From: Caldilineae bacterium
GTDB lineage: Bacteria > Chloroflexota > Anaerolineae > JAAEKA01
Direction: 5' to 3'
NCBI GenBank assembly: GCA_020634555.1
Contig: JACKBK010000001.1
Location: 124,001 to 188,000 of the forward strand
Length of the DNA stretch: 64,000 nt
Shown piece by piece: positions 39,378 through 46,675 of the stretch. The notes beneath the pieces were generated by a model. The model was not told the origin of the DNA and ran no database searches. It was given only the letters and a program-made list of their open reading frames with translations. Made by a program: the position numbers and the translations under genes. Within the stretch, counting starts at the first letter, position 1. Each line of letters begins with the position of its first letter.

Positions 39378-40826
39378 TCACTCCTTGGATTGTGTTAGAT
39401 ATGTCTTGACGGCGGCGGACTGTTCGCTGGACAACCGTCCCGCGGTTGTCAGCGTCTCAACCACCAAAGTCATGGTCATTGCTGCGTGCAGGCGATAGCC
39501 GGCCTCGGCCAGATTTTCCGGTCCGCCCTGCTCACGATCGATCAACACCACCACGTCCTTGACCGTTAATCCGGCGCTGCGCAGCGTCTCGATAGCTCGC
39601 AGCACACTGCCGCCGCTGGTTACCAGATCCTCGATCACGGCGACCGTCTCACCGCGAACAAAGGGCCCCTCGACGATCTGGCCTGTACCGTGGCCCTTGG
39701 CTTCCTTGCGCGGATAGACCAGCGGCTTTTCCGCGGCCAGCGCGACCGCAGTGCCGATGGTCAGAGCAGCATAGGGCACAGCTGCCAGCCGGTCGAATTG
39801 GAGCGGCTGCAACAGCCTCGTGTAGGCGGCAGCGGCCTGGCGCAACAACCCCGGATCGCCAGCCATGCGCCGCAGATCCAGGTAAACCGGCGATTGCACG
39901 CCCGATGCCAGCGTGAACTCGCCGAACTGGATACAGCCGGCATCGTGCAGGGCAAGGATCAGCGAGGCAGAGCTGGCAGAGGGAAAGGTAGACGGGGTAG
40001 CCGCGGCGCGCACGGCCTGGCGCTGGCGGTTGATCGAGTCTCGCAACTCGCGGGCGGCCGCGCGCGGGTCGTCAGCATAGATCACTGAGCGTGAGACGGG
40101 TACGATCAGACCGGATCCGCCGGCAGTCAGGCCGGCCTGCAAAGCGGCAGCCAGGTCGCCGCCCTGCGCGCCGATCCCGGGAGCGAGTATCCAGTTGCCG
40201 CCGTTGCCCAGCAGCCGGCGCACCTGCCGCAGCGCCTCAGGACGTGTCGCGCCGACCACGAAGGCGATCTGGTCGGGTCCGCCCCAGGTGGCTGCCTCCT
40301 GCAAGACGTGCTCAAAAAGCGGCCGGCCGGCCGGCCCAAACTCCTGGATCGCAGCCGCTGATGGGTTGGAGGTGTAGCAGAGCACGAAGACCGCCTTGCC
40401 GGAATAGGCCAGAAAAGGCGCCACTGCATCAAGGCCCAGATACGGACTGACGGTCACCGCATCGGCGCCTAAAACCTCGAACACGGCACGCGCATAGGCA
40501 GTGGCCGTGCTGCCGATGTCGCCGCGCTTGGCGTCCAGTAACACCGGGATGTGGTCGGGAACGGCCGCTATAGTCTGGCGCAAGGCATCAAAACCAGACG
40601 CGCCGAACTGTTCGTAGAACGCTGCGTTGGGTTTGTAGCAGCAGACGAGATCGGCTGTCGCGTCGATGATCTGCCGTCCCCAGTCAACCAGGTCGGCTGC
40701 GCGGGCCGGGGAGGGAAATCGCTCCGGGAAAGTAAACGGGTCCGGGTCCAGGCCGACACACAACAACGAGTGATTGGACTCCACGGCCAGTGTCAACTTG
40801 CTAAGAAAATCTGGCTGGTATCTCAT
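39378..40826 (-). CDS. pyrFE: Fused orotidine-5'-phosphate decarboxylase / orotate phosphoribosyltransferase
   Basis: The 482-residue protein joins the last two steps of UMP synthesis in one chain. Residues ~1-275 are a type-2 OMP decarboxylase (LLCVGLDPDP, LLDAKRGDIGSTA with the catalytic D-K-D set). Residues ~290-480 are orotate phosphoribosyltransferase (FTLASGVQSPVYLDLRR, PRKEAKGHGTG, PRPP motif VAVIEDLVTSGGS). The order, decarboxylase first, is opposite to that of eukaryotic UMP synthase. It is the first gene of the pyr operon. I see no PyrR-type attenuator in the 122 bp upstream. Confidence 0.95.
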   Translation of the reverse strand: MRYQPDFLSKLTLAVESNHSLLCVGLDPDPFTFPERFPSPARAADLVDWGRQIIDATADLVCCYKPNAAFYEQFGASGFDALRQTIAAVPDHIPVLLDAKRGDIGSTATAYARAVFEVLGADAVTVSPYLGLDAVAPFLAYSGKAVFVLCYTSNPSAAAIQEFGPAGRPLFEHVLQEAATWGGPDQIAFVVGATRPEALRQVRRLLGNGGNWILAPGIGAQGGDLAAALQAGLTAGGSGLIVPVSRSVIYADDPRAAARELRDSINRQRQAVRAAATPSTFPSASSASLILALHDAGCIQFGEFTLASGVQSPVYLDLRRMAGDPGLLRQAAAAYTRLLQPLQFDRLAAVPYAALTIGTAVALAAEKPLVYPRKEAKGHGTGQIVEGPFVRGETVAVIEDLVTSGGSVLRAIETLRSAGLTVKDVVVLIDREQGGPENLAEAGYRLHAAMTMTLVVETLTTAGRLSSEQSAAVKTYLTQSKE

Positions 40827-40948
40827 GACTGTTCGTATCTGTTGGGGGTTGGTGACGTTTTTTCCCGCGACGTGAACATCCTTTGCGAAGCACTCTGCAA
40901 AGGGCGATGCGGGCCTTGTATGTGTTTATGCGTTCAGCTCGGCACGCT

Positions 40949-41368
40949 TCAGAGCAAGGGCATGAGGGATTGCGCCCCCAACAGAGCCGTAACTTGTTGC
41001 TCAGAGCCGGTGGTGATGCCGCGAATCGCCAGGCCAAACAGCCACAGGCTAACGATCGCGTAGAGCAGACTCTCGCGCCGCGTATCTCGTCCACCGGTGA
41101 AGACGTAGACCGCCGGCAGCGAGATCACAGCGCTGATACCGTAGAGATAGTGAACGATGGCACGCGGCGGTGAACTTCCTTGAACGGCCAGGATGATGCC
41201 AATGACGCCTTGAGTGATCATCAGAACTTCACAGATCACCAGCGCTCCCCAATAGCCGCTGGTCATGTCCTGCTTGCGAATATAGTTGATGAAGCCCCAA
41301 ACGGTGCAAACTCCGGCAAAGAGAACGGCGGACACAGCAAGGCGGTCATGGATGTTGACGAGGGACAT
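40949..41368 (-). CDS. 4-TM membrane protein, unknown
   Basis: The 139-residue protein has four hydrophobic segments (IHDRLAVSAVLFAGVCTVWGF, GALVICEVLMITQGVIGIILA, IVHYLYGISAVISLPAVYVF, SLLYAIVSLWLFGLAIRGI). Charged HD and HY residues at helix starts could be functional. I do not recognise a named family. AGGAG precedes the ATG at 41368, and a TTGACA-N17-TACACT promoter lies at 41403-41431. It is upstream of pyrFE on the same strand but 122 bp away. Confidence 0.7.
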   Translation of the reverse strand: MSLVNIHDRLAVSAVLFAGVCTVWGFINYIRKQDMTSGYWGALVICEVLMITQGVIGIILAVQGSSPPRAIVHYLYGISAVISLPAVYVFTGGRDTRRESLLYAIVSLWLFGLAIRGITTGSEQQVTALLGAQSLMPLL

Positions 41369-41402
41369 GGAACGACTCCTGATCGTGAAGCGTGGTGCTG
41401 GC

Positions 41403-41431
41403 AGTGTAACCTGCCCGCGTCCCGCTGTCAA
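41403..41431 (-). promoter_or_regulatory. Promoter of the 4-TM protein at 40949
   Basis: The minus strand carries a perfect TTGACA (41426-41431), 17 bp and TACACT (41403-41408), with a ~29-nt leader. Read-through could serve the pyr operon. Confidence 0.72.
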
Positions 41432-41448
41432 ACTGGCTCTCTCCCCAT

Positions 41449-41477
41449 TTGCCATCCCCCCGTTCCTACGCTAAGAT
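41449..41477 (+). promoter_or_regulatory. Promoter of the acyl-CoA ligase gene
   Basis: TTGCCA (41449-41454), a 17-bp spacer and TAAGAT (41472-41477) precede the ATG at 41520. It is back-to-back with the divergent promoter at 41403-41431. Confidence 0.65.
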
Positions 41478-41519
41478 ACGCCAATCGGCCAATCCACACC
41501 CAATCCCCGGAGGTATACC

Positions 41520-43088
41520 ATGCTCAACCTAGCGATGCTGCTGGAGTCAAGCGCCCTGGCAAACCCTGCCCAGCCTGCTGTCATTTTCAACGACACCCGG
41601 CTCAATTATGCCCAGTTGAACGGCGCGGCAAATCAACTGGCTAACGGGCTGCGCCAACTGGGAATCAAGCGCGGCGATAAGGTTGCGCTGTCATGCCTCA
41701 ACATTCCCTATTTTCCTATCGCGTACTACGCAATCCTCAAGGTCGGCGCGACTGTGGTACCGTTTAACGTGCTGTTCAAGGGACGCGAGATTGCGTATCA
41801 CCTGAAGGATAGCGACGCGGTGGCGATGATCGCCTTCCAGGGCACACCGGAGTTGCCCATGGCCCAGATGGCGTTTGACGGATTCCAACAGGCGCCCGAT
41901 TGCCGCCACCTGATCGTCGCGACTGCCGATCCGGCCGCTGCGTCGCCGGTCGAAGGCGAAGGCGTGACCACGCTGGGCCGCGTCATGGCCGGCCAATCGC
42001 CGGTCTTCGACACGGTGCAAACCATGCCCGACGAGACGGCGGTGATCCTCTACACCTCCGGCACCACCGGCAGTCCCAAGGGCGCTGAGTTGACCCACGC
42101 CAACATGGTGATGAATGCAGTGGCAACGCGCGACATGATCCACATGGGTAAGGACGACGTCTGCCTGGTGGTCCTGCCGCTGTTCCACTCTTTCGGCCAG
42201 ACGGTGCTGATGAACACCGGCTTCTGTTCGGGCTCCGCCATCACGTTGCTGCCGCGCTTTTCAGCAGAGGCGGTGCTAGGCATCATGCAGCGCGACGGGG
42301 TGACTGTTTTCGCCGGTGTGCCCACCATGTATTGGGGCCTGCTCAGCTATCCCGACGCAGAGAACTTCGACCTGGACAAGATTCGCAGCACGCTGCGCGT
42401 CGCGGTCAGCGGCGGCGCCGCACTGCCTGTCGAACTGCTGCACAATTTCGAGGACCGCTTCCAGGTGCCGATCCTGGAGGGCTACGGACTGAGCGAGACA
42501 TCGCCGGTGGCCAGTTTCAACCAGCTCGACCGGCCGCGCAAGGTTGGCTCCATCGGCCAACCGCTCTGGTTGACCGACATGCGCATTGTCGATCCGGCCA
42601 GCGACAGCGATGCCGCGCTTGGCCCTGAAGAGGTGGGTGAGGTGGTGATCCGCGGCCACCAGGTGATGAAAGGCTACTACAAGCGGCCCGACGCGACGGC
42701 TCAGGTGATGCGCAACGACTGGTTCCACAGCGGCGATCTGGGCAAGATCGACAGCGACGGCTATTTCTACATCGTGGACAGGCTAAAGGAAATGATCATC
42801 CGCGGCGGCTTCAACGTTTATCCGCGCGAGGTTGAGGAATACCTGATGACCCACCCCAAGGTGTCGCTGGTAGCCGTCAAGGGCATCCCCGACGACAAGA
42901 TGGGCGAGGAGATCAAGGCATATGTCGTCCTCAAGCCCGGTGAAACAGCCACGGTGGACGAGATCATGGCTTTTGCCCAGGACGGTCTGGCCGCCTACAA
43001 ATACCCGCGCTTCATCGAGTTCCGCTCGGCGTTGCCGATGACCGCCACCGGCAAGATCCTGAAGCGCGAGCTGGTGGACGAAGAGTAG
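41520..43088 (+). CDS. Long-chain fatty-acid-CoA ligase (AMP-forming)
   Basis: The 522-residue adenylate-forming enzyme activates a carboxylic acid, most likely a fatty acid, to its CoA ester. It has the P-loop-like LYTSGTTGSPKGAELTH, the acyl-binding GYGLSETSPV, the hinge GDLGKIDSDGYFYIVDRLKEMI, and the catalytic Lys in TATGKILKREL. GGAGG precedes the ATG. Together with the acyl-CoA dehydrogenase at 45199 it points to fatty-acid degradation, although the two are not in one operon. Confidence 0.94.
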   Translation: MLNLAMLLESSALANPAQPAVIFNDTRLNYAQLNGAANQLANGLRQLGIKRGDKVALSCLNIPYFPIAYYAILKVGATVVPFNVLFKGREIAYHLKDSDAVAMIAFQGTPELPMAQMAFDGFQQAPDCRHLIVATADPAAASPVEGEGVTTLGRVMAGQSPVFDTVQTMPDETAVILYTSGTTGSPKGAELTHANMVMNAVATRDMIHMGKDDVCLVVLPLFHSFGQTVLMNTGFCSGSAITLLPRFSAEAVLGIMQRDGVTVFAGVPTMYWGLLSYPDAENFDLDKIRSTLRVAVSGGAALPVELLHNFEDRFQVPILEGYGLSETSPVASFNQLDRPRKVGSIGQPLWLTDMRIVDPASDSDAALGPEEVGEVVIRGHQVMKGYYKRPDATAQVMRNDWFHSGDLGKIDSDGYFYIVDRLKEMIIRGGFNVYPREVEEYLMTHPKVSLVAVKGIPDDKMGEEIKAYVVLKPGETATVDEIMAFAQDGLAAYKYPRFIEFRSALPMTATGKILKRELVDEE

Positions 43089-43091
43089 TAC

Positions 43092-43238
43092 GGTAGTTCG
43101 ATAGTGCACAGGTTCGGCAGCCGATTGCCGCGCTCCATTCCGGCGAATCCGAGCCGGATCGCTAACCTGTCGCCGGTCAACTGCATCAAAGAACCGGTAC
43201 GCCAGGGTGCTGCTGCACCTTTGCGCTATCGAACTACC
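43092..43238. repeat. 147-bp segment with 22-bp imperfect terminal inverted repeats
   Basis: GGTAGTTCGATAG at the left (43092) is repeated inverted as CTATCGAACTACC at the right (ending 43238); the 22-bp arms differ at three positions. The segment lies between the ligase and OsmC genes and has no coding potential. It could be a MITE-like insertion or a large hairpin. Confidence 0.5.
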
Positions 43239-43278
43239 AAACAACCACCTTATCAAACTCTGGAACTATCAATCTACC

Positions 43279-43698
43279 ATGACAAAAGACGTAACTCTGA
43301 CCTGGGTACAAAACAAACAATTCGTTGGCACTGACAACTCGAAGCACTCCATCGTCATCTCCGCACAGGACGAAGAAAACGGCACAGGAATGGCTCCTTC
43401 ACAGCTCCTGCTGCTAAGTCTGGCCTCCTGCTCAGCCTATGACGTCGTTGGAATTCTGGCCAAGAAGCGGGCCAAAATGACCGGCCTCAAGGTCAATGTA
43501 TCGGGCGAAAACGCGTCCGAGTCGCCCTGGCCCTTTGTGCGCATCACGATGGAATACATTGTGCGCGGTAAAGGGCTGAAAGAGAAAGACATCGCACAGG
43601 CCATCCACCTGTCCGAGACCAAGTACTGCTCGGTGGCCGCCACGATCCGGCCCGGGGCAGAGATCATCACCAGCTACCAGATCATCGAGGACGAGTAA
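43279..43698 (+). CDS. OsmC-family peroxiredoxin-like protein
   Basis: The 139-residue protein has the two conserved family cysteines, in SLASCSAYDVVGIL (~50) and ETKYCSVAATI (~115), so the thiol peroxidase chemistry of OsmC/Ohr or YhfA types is possible. The second-Cys context resembles the YhfA-like subgroup. The ATG at 43279 starts MTKDVTL, the normal family N-terminus. The longer frame upstream lies over the inverted-repeat segment. Confidence 0.9.
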   Translation: MTKDVTLTWVQNKQFVGTDNSKHSIVISAQDEENGTGMAPSQLLLLSLASCSAYDVVGILAKKRAKMTGLKVNVSGENASESPWPFVRITMEYIVRGKGLKEKDIAQAIHLSETKYCSVAATIRPGAEIITSYQIIEDE

Positions 43699-43726
43699 CA
43701 CAAGACACGGCGCGGGAGGAAAAGAG

Positions 43727-44398
43727 ATGACAGCGGAACGCAAGATCTATCTGACGCCCCAGGAATACCTGGAACTGGAACGGACCGCTGAGTACAAGAG
43801 CGAATATTATGCCGGCGAAGTATTCGCGATGGCTGGCGAAAGCCCGCGGCATGTTTTGATTGCGACGAACACGTCTTACCTCTTGGTCGGCACATTGAAA
43901 AAGAGACCATACATGGTCTACAGCGCTGATCTGCGTGTCAAGGTCAGCACATCGGGACTCTACACCTACCCTGACATCATCGTAGCCTGCAAGAAGCCGC
44001 AATTCGATGATCCGCGCGAGGACACGCTGCTCAATCCATCGGTGATCATTGAGGTCTTGTCGCCGTCCACAGAAGCCTATGACCGCGGCGCAAAGTTCCG
44101 CCAGTACCGCACTATAGAGTCGCTAACCGACTATCTGTTGATCTCCCAGGATCGCGCGCTGGTGGAGCACTATGTCCGGCAAGCTGACAAAGGCGAGTCC
44201 GCCGAACAATCAGTTGCACGCTGGCTGCTGACGGCTTACCAGGGCCTGGACAACGTCGCCGTCATCTCCTCCCTCGGGATCGAACTGCCGTTGAGCGAGA
44301 TCTACGACAAGGTTGAGTGGCCAGAGGACGAAGGCGGCTCACGAACGTTGCGCGTCGTCCGCGAGCAAGGCAGCGACTACGAGACCGAACCGCGATGA
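43727..44398 (+). CDS. Uma2-family (DUF820) PD-(D/E)XK nuclease-like protein
   Basis: The 223-residue protein has the Uma2 core: YKSEYYAGEVFAMAG, YPDIIVAC (catalytic D) and VIIEVLSPSTEAYDRGAKFRQYR (E-x-K-like part of the fold). Uma2 proteins are abundant in Cyanobacteria and Chloroflexota and have no established role. GAGGAAAAGAG precedes the ATG. It overlaps the methyltransferase gene by ATGA, so both are translated together. Confidence 0.9.
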   Translation: MTAERKIYLTPQEYLELERTAEYKSEYYAGEVFAMAGESPRHVLIATNTSYLLVGTLKKRPYMVYSADLRVKVSTSGLYTYPDIIVACKKPQFDDPREDTLLNPSVIIEVLSPSTEAYDRGAKFRQYRTIESLTDYLLISQDRALVEHYVRQADKGESAEQSVARWLLTAYQGLDNVAVISSLGIELPLSEIYDKVEWPEDEGGSRTLRVVREQGSDYETEPR

Positions 44399-45153
44399 GC
44401 GAGTCGCTGCCTTCCCTCTACTTCGACCTGGCCGACTGGTGGCCGATGCTGTCCTCGCCCGAAGATTACGCCGGCGAGGCGGCTATCTACCATCGAGTGC
44501 TGGTAGAAGCGTGCGCTGTGTCGCCGATCGAGGTGCTGGAGCTAGGGAGCGGCGGCGGCAACAACGCTTTACACCTCAAGACGCACTTCAAGCTGACGCT
44601 GGTTGATCTCTCACCGCAGATGCTGGCAGTCAGCCAGCGACTCAACCCTGAGTGCGAACACATCCAGGGCGACATGCGCACGGTGCGGCTGGGCCGCCAG
44701 TTCGACGCCGTTTTCGTCCACGACGCGGTGTCGTATCTCACCAGCGAGGACGACCTGTTGGCCGCGATGACGACTGTGTTCGTCCATTGCCGGCCCGGCG
44801 GCGCGGCGCTGTTCTGCCCCGATGAAACGCTGGAAACCTTCCATCCCTATACCCGCAACGGCGGCCACGACACATCCGATGGCAGCGGCCGAGGGCTACG
44901 CTACGTCGAATGGGTACGCGATCCAAACCCCGGCGACGGCCGATACGTGATGGAGATGGGATATCTGCTGCTGCACGGCGACGGATCGGTGCAAGCTGTC
45001 CACGACCGCCACGTCTTCGGCGTTTTCAGCCGCGATACCTGGCTGCGCCTGCTGACCGAAGCCGGATTCATCCCGCAACTGATCGTGGATGACAACGAGG
45101 ATATCTGGGACTCCGGCGGCGGCGAGCTGTTCGTGGGACACAAGACTCGGTGA
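44395..45153 (+). CDS. Class I SAM-dependent methyltransferase
   Basis: The 252-residue protein has motif I VLELGSGGGNNALHL (~47-61), motif II-like LTLVDLSPQML and post-motif GDMRTVRLGRQFDAVFVHDAVSYL. The best start is the ATG at 44395, giving MSESLPSLYFDLADWW and an ATGA overlap with the Uma2 gene. The substrate is not predictable; C-terminal additions HVFGVFSRDTWLRLLTEAGF are common in small-molecule methyltransferases. Confidence 0.9.
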   Translation: MSESLPSLYFDLADWWPMLSSPEDYAGEAAIYHRVLVEACAVSPIEVLELGSGGGNNALHLKTHFKLTLVDLSPQMLAVSQRLNPECEHIQGDMRTVRLGRQFDAVFVHDAVSYLTSEDDLLAAMTTVFVHCRPGGAALFCPDETLETFHPYTRNGGHDTSDGSGRGLRYVEWVRDPNPGDGRYVMEMGYLLLHGDGSVQAVHDRHVFGVFSRDTWLRLLTEAGFIPQLIVDDNEDIWDSGGGELFVGHKTR

Positions 45154-45210
45154 ACGGTAATCGGTTAGAAACACTGCTTACCGTTGACCGCTTACCGATT
45201 ACCGTTCACC
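45149..45210. terminator. Large bidirectional hairpin between converging genes
   Basis: GGTGAACGGTAATCGGT and ACCGATTACCGTTCACC form a perfect 17-bp stem around 28 nt. The left arm contains the methyltransferase stop and the right arm the end of the acyl-CoA dehydrogenase gene. It has no T-run, so it may work as an mRNA end stabiliser or repeat as well. Confidence 0.6.
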
Positions 45211-46422
45211 CTCCGCTCCCCGCCACACCTGCGGATCGAAGGCCGGTAACTCGCAGCGCAGCGCGCCGTCCTGCCGGTAGCCCAGCGCGTAGCCGGCCTG
45301 CATAAGCTGGTGAATCTCGCTGGTCCCCTCGTAGATCACCGAGGCGCGGCTGTTGCGCAGATAGCGCTCCACATCGTACTCATCGCTGTAGCCATAGGCG
45401 CCGTGTACCTGGATCGCCTCGTTGGCGGCGTCGAAGGCGGCATCGGCGGCGAACCACTTGGCCAGCGACGCCTCGCGCGTGTTGCGCAGCCCCTGGTTCT
45501 TCATCCAGCCCACCCGCAGCCAGGCCAGCCGGGCCAACTCGTAATCGCGGGCCATGCGGGCGATCTTCTGTTGCACCAACTGGTGGCGGCCGATCTCACG
45601 GCCGAACGTTTTACGTTCGTGCGCGTACTTGACGCTGGCTTCCAGCGCAGCGCGGATCAGGCCGGTCGCGCCGGCGGCCACAGTGTAGCGGCCGTTGTCC
45701 AGCGCCGACATCGCGATCCTGAACCCCTCCCCTTCCTCACCCAGTCGATTCTCAACCGGTAAACGCACATCTTCGCAATGCACCCACCCCGTGGAGCCGG
45801 CGCGCAGACCCAGCTTGCCGTGAATGTCGCCGCGCGTCACCCCCGGCCGGTCGGTCTCGATGATGAAGGCAGAGAGTTGGTCGTGGGGATCGGAGCGCTC
45901 AGGGTTGGTGCGCGCAAACCAAAGAATGTGGTGCGCTTTCGTTGCCAGCGATATCCACATCTTCTCGCCGTTGATTGCATAGCCGTCGCCCGCGCGCCGG
46001 GCGGTGGACGCCATGGCCGCGACATCGCTGCCCGCGCCGGCCTCGGTGAGGCCAAACATGGCGACCTTCTCGCCGCGCGCCTGGGGAACCAGAAAGCGCT
46101 GCTTCTGCGGTTCACTGCCCCATTGCAGCAACGCCAGGCTGTTCAACCCGATATGCACCGACAGGGCCGTGCGCAGACTCGTGTCCACCGCCTCCAGCTC
46201 CTCGCACGCAAGTCCCAGGGTGATGTAGTCGAACCCCTGGCCGCCGTAGCGTTCAGGGATACAAAGACCCAGCAGGCCAAGCTGCGCCATACGCGGCATG
46301 AGTTCGGGCGGCATGGTCTGGCCGCGATCGGCGTCCTTGATCAGCGGCGCAGCCTCGCGTTGGGCAAAGGCGCGCACTATCTGTTGTGCGCGCAGGTGTT
46401 CGTCGGACAGTGCGAAATCCAT
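45199..46422 (-). CDS. Acyl-CoA dehydrogenase
   Basis: The 407-residue FAD enzyme has both family signatures: FGLTEAGAGSDVAAMAS (~133-150) and QVHGAYGYSDEYDVERYLRNSR near the C-terminus, followed by YEGTSEIHQL with the catalytic Glu. It oxidises an acyl-CoA to the enoyl-CoA. The chain-length preference is uncertain; closest in feel are short/branched-chain enzymes. Its last codons lie within the hairpin at 45149-45210. Confidence 0.95.
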   Translation of the reverse strand: MDFALSDEHLRAQQIVRAFAQREAAPLIKDADRGQTMPPELMPRMAQLGLLGLCIPERYGGQGFDYITLGLACEELEAVDTSLRTALSVHIGLNSLALLQWGSEPQKQRFLVPQARGEKVAMFGLTEAGAGSDVAAMASTARRAGDGYAINGEKMWISLATKAHHILWFARTNPERSDPHDQLSAFIIETDRPGVTRGDIHGKLGLRAGSTGWVHCEDVRLPVENRLGEEGEGFRIAMSALDNGRYTVAAGATGLIRAALEASVKYAHERKTFGREIGRHQLVQQKIARMARDYELARLAWLRVGWMKNQGLRNTREASLAKWFAADAAFDAANEAIQVHGAYGYSDEYDVERYLRNSRASVIYEGTSEIHQLMQAGYALGYRQDGALRCELPAFDPQVWRGAEGER

Positions 46423-46591
46423 GAGGTGCCTCCTGGCTGGATGCGATAGTTCGGTGGTGCGGCAGAATGCTCAAACGGCAGCCTGATGGCTGGCCGTTCA
46501 CTGCACGGCGCCAGCGCGAATTGTAACCTATTTCAGCGCGATTCTACAGGAACCCAGATCGATGCATGGGTACGTCGCCAGTCAGATGGGT

Positions 46592-46620
46592 TTGCCCAAA
46601 TCTGATCCGTTCTCTATAAT
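46592..46620 (+). promoter_or_regulatory. Promoter of the tandem solute-binding lipoprotein
   Basis: TTGCCC (46592-46597), a 17-bp spacer and a perfect TATAAT (46615-46620) lie 55 bp before the ATG at 46676. Confidence 0.72.
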
Positions 46621-46675
46621 GGCGTCAACCCCGATTGAAGACAGGACGACTGGAGTCAGTTGTACAGGTACTTTC

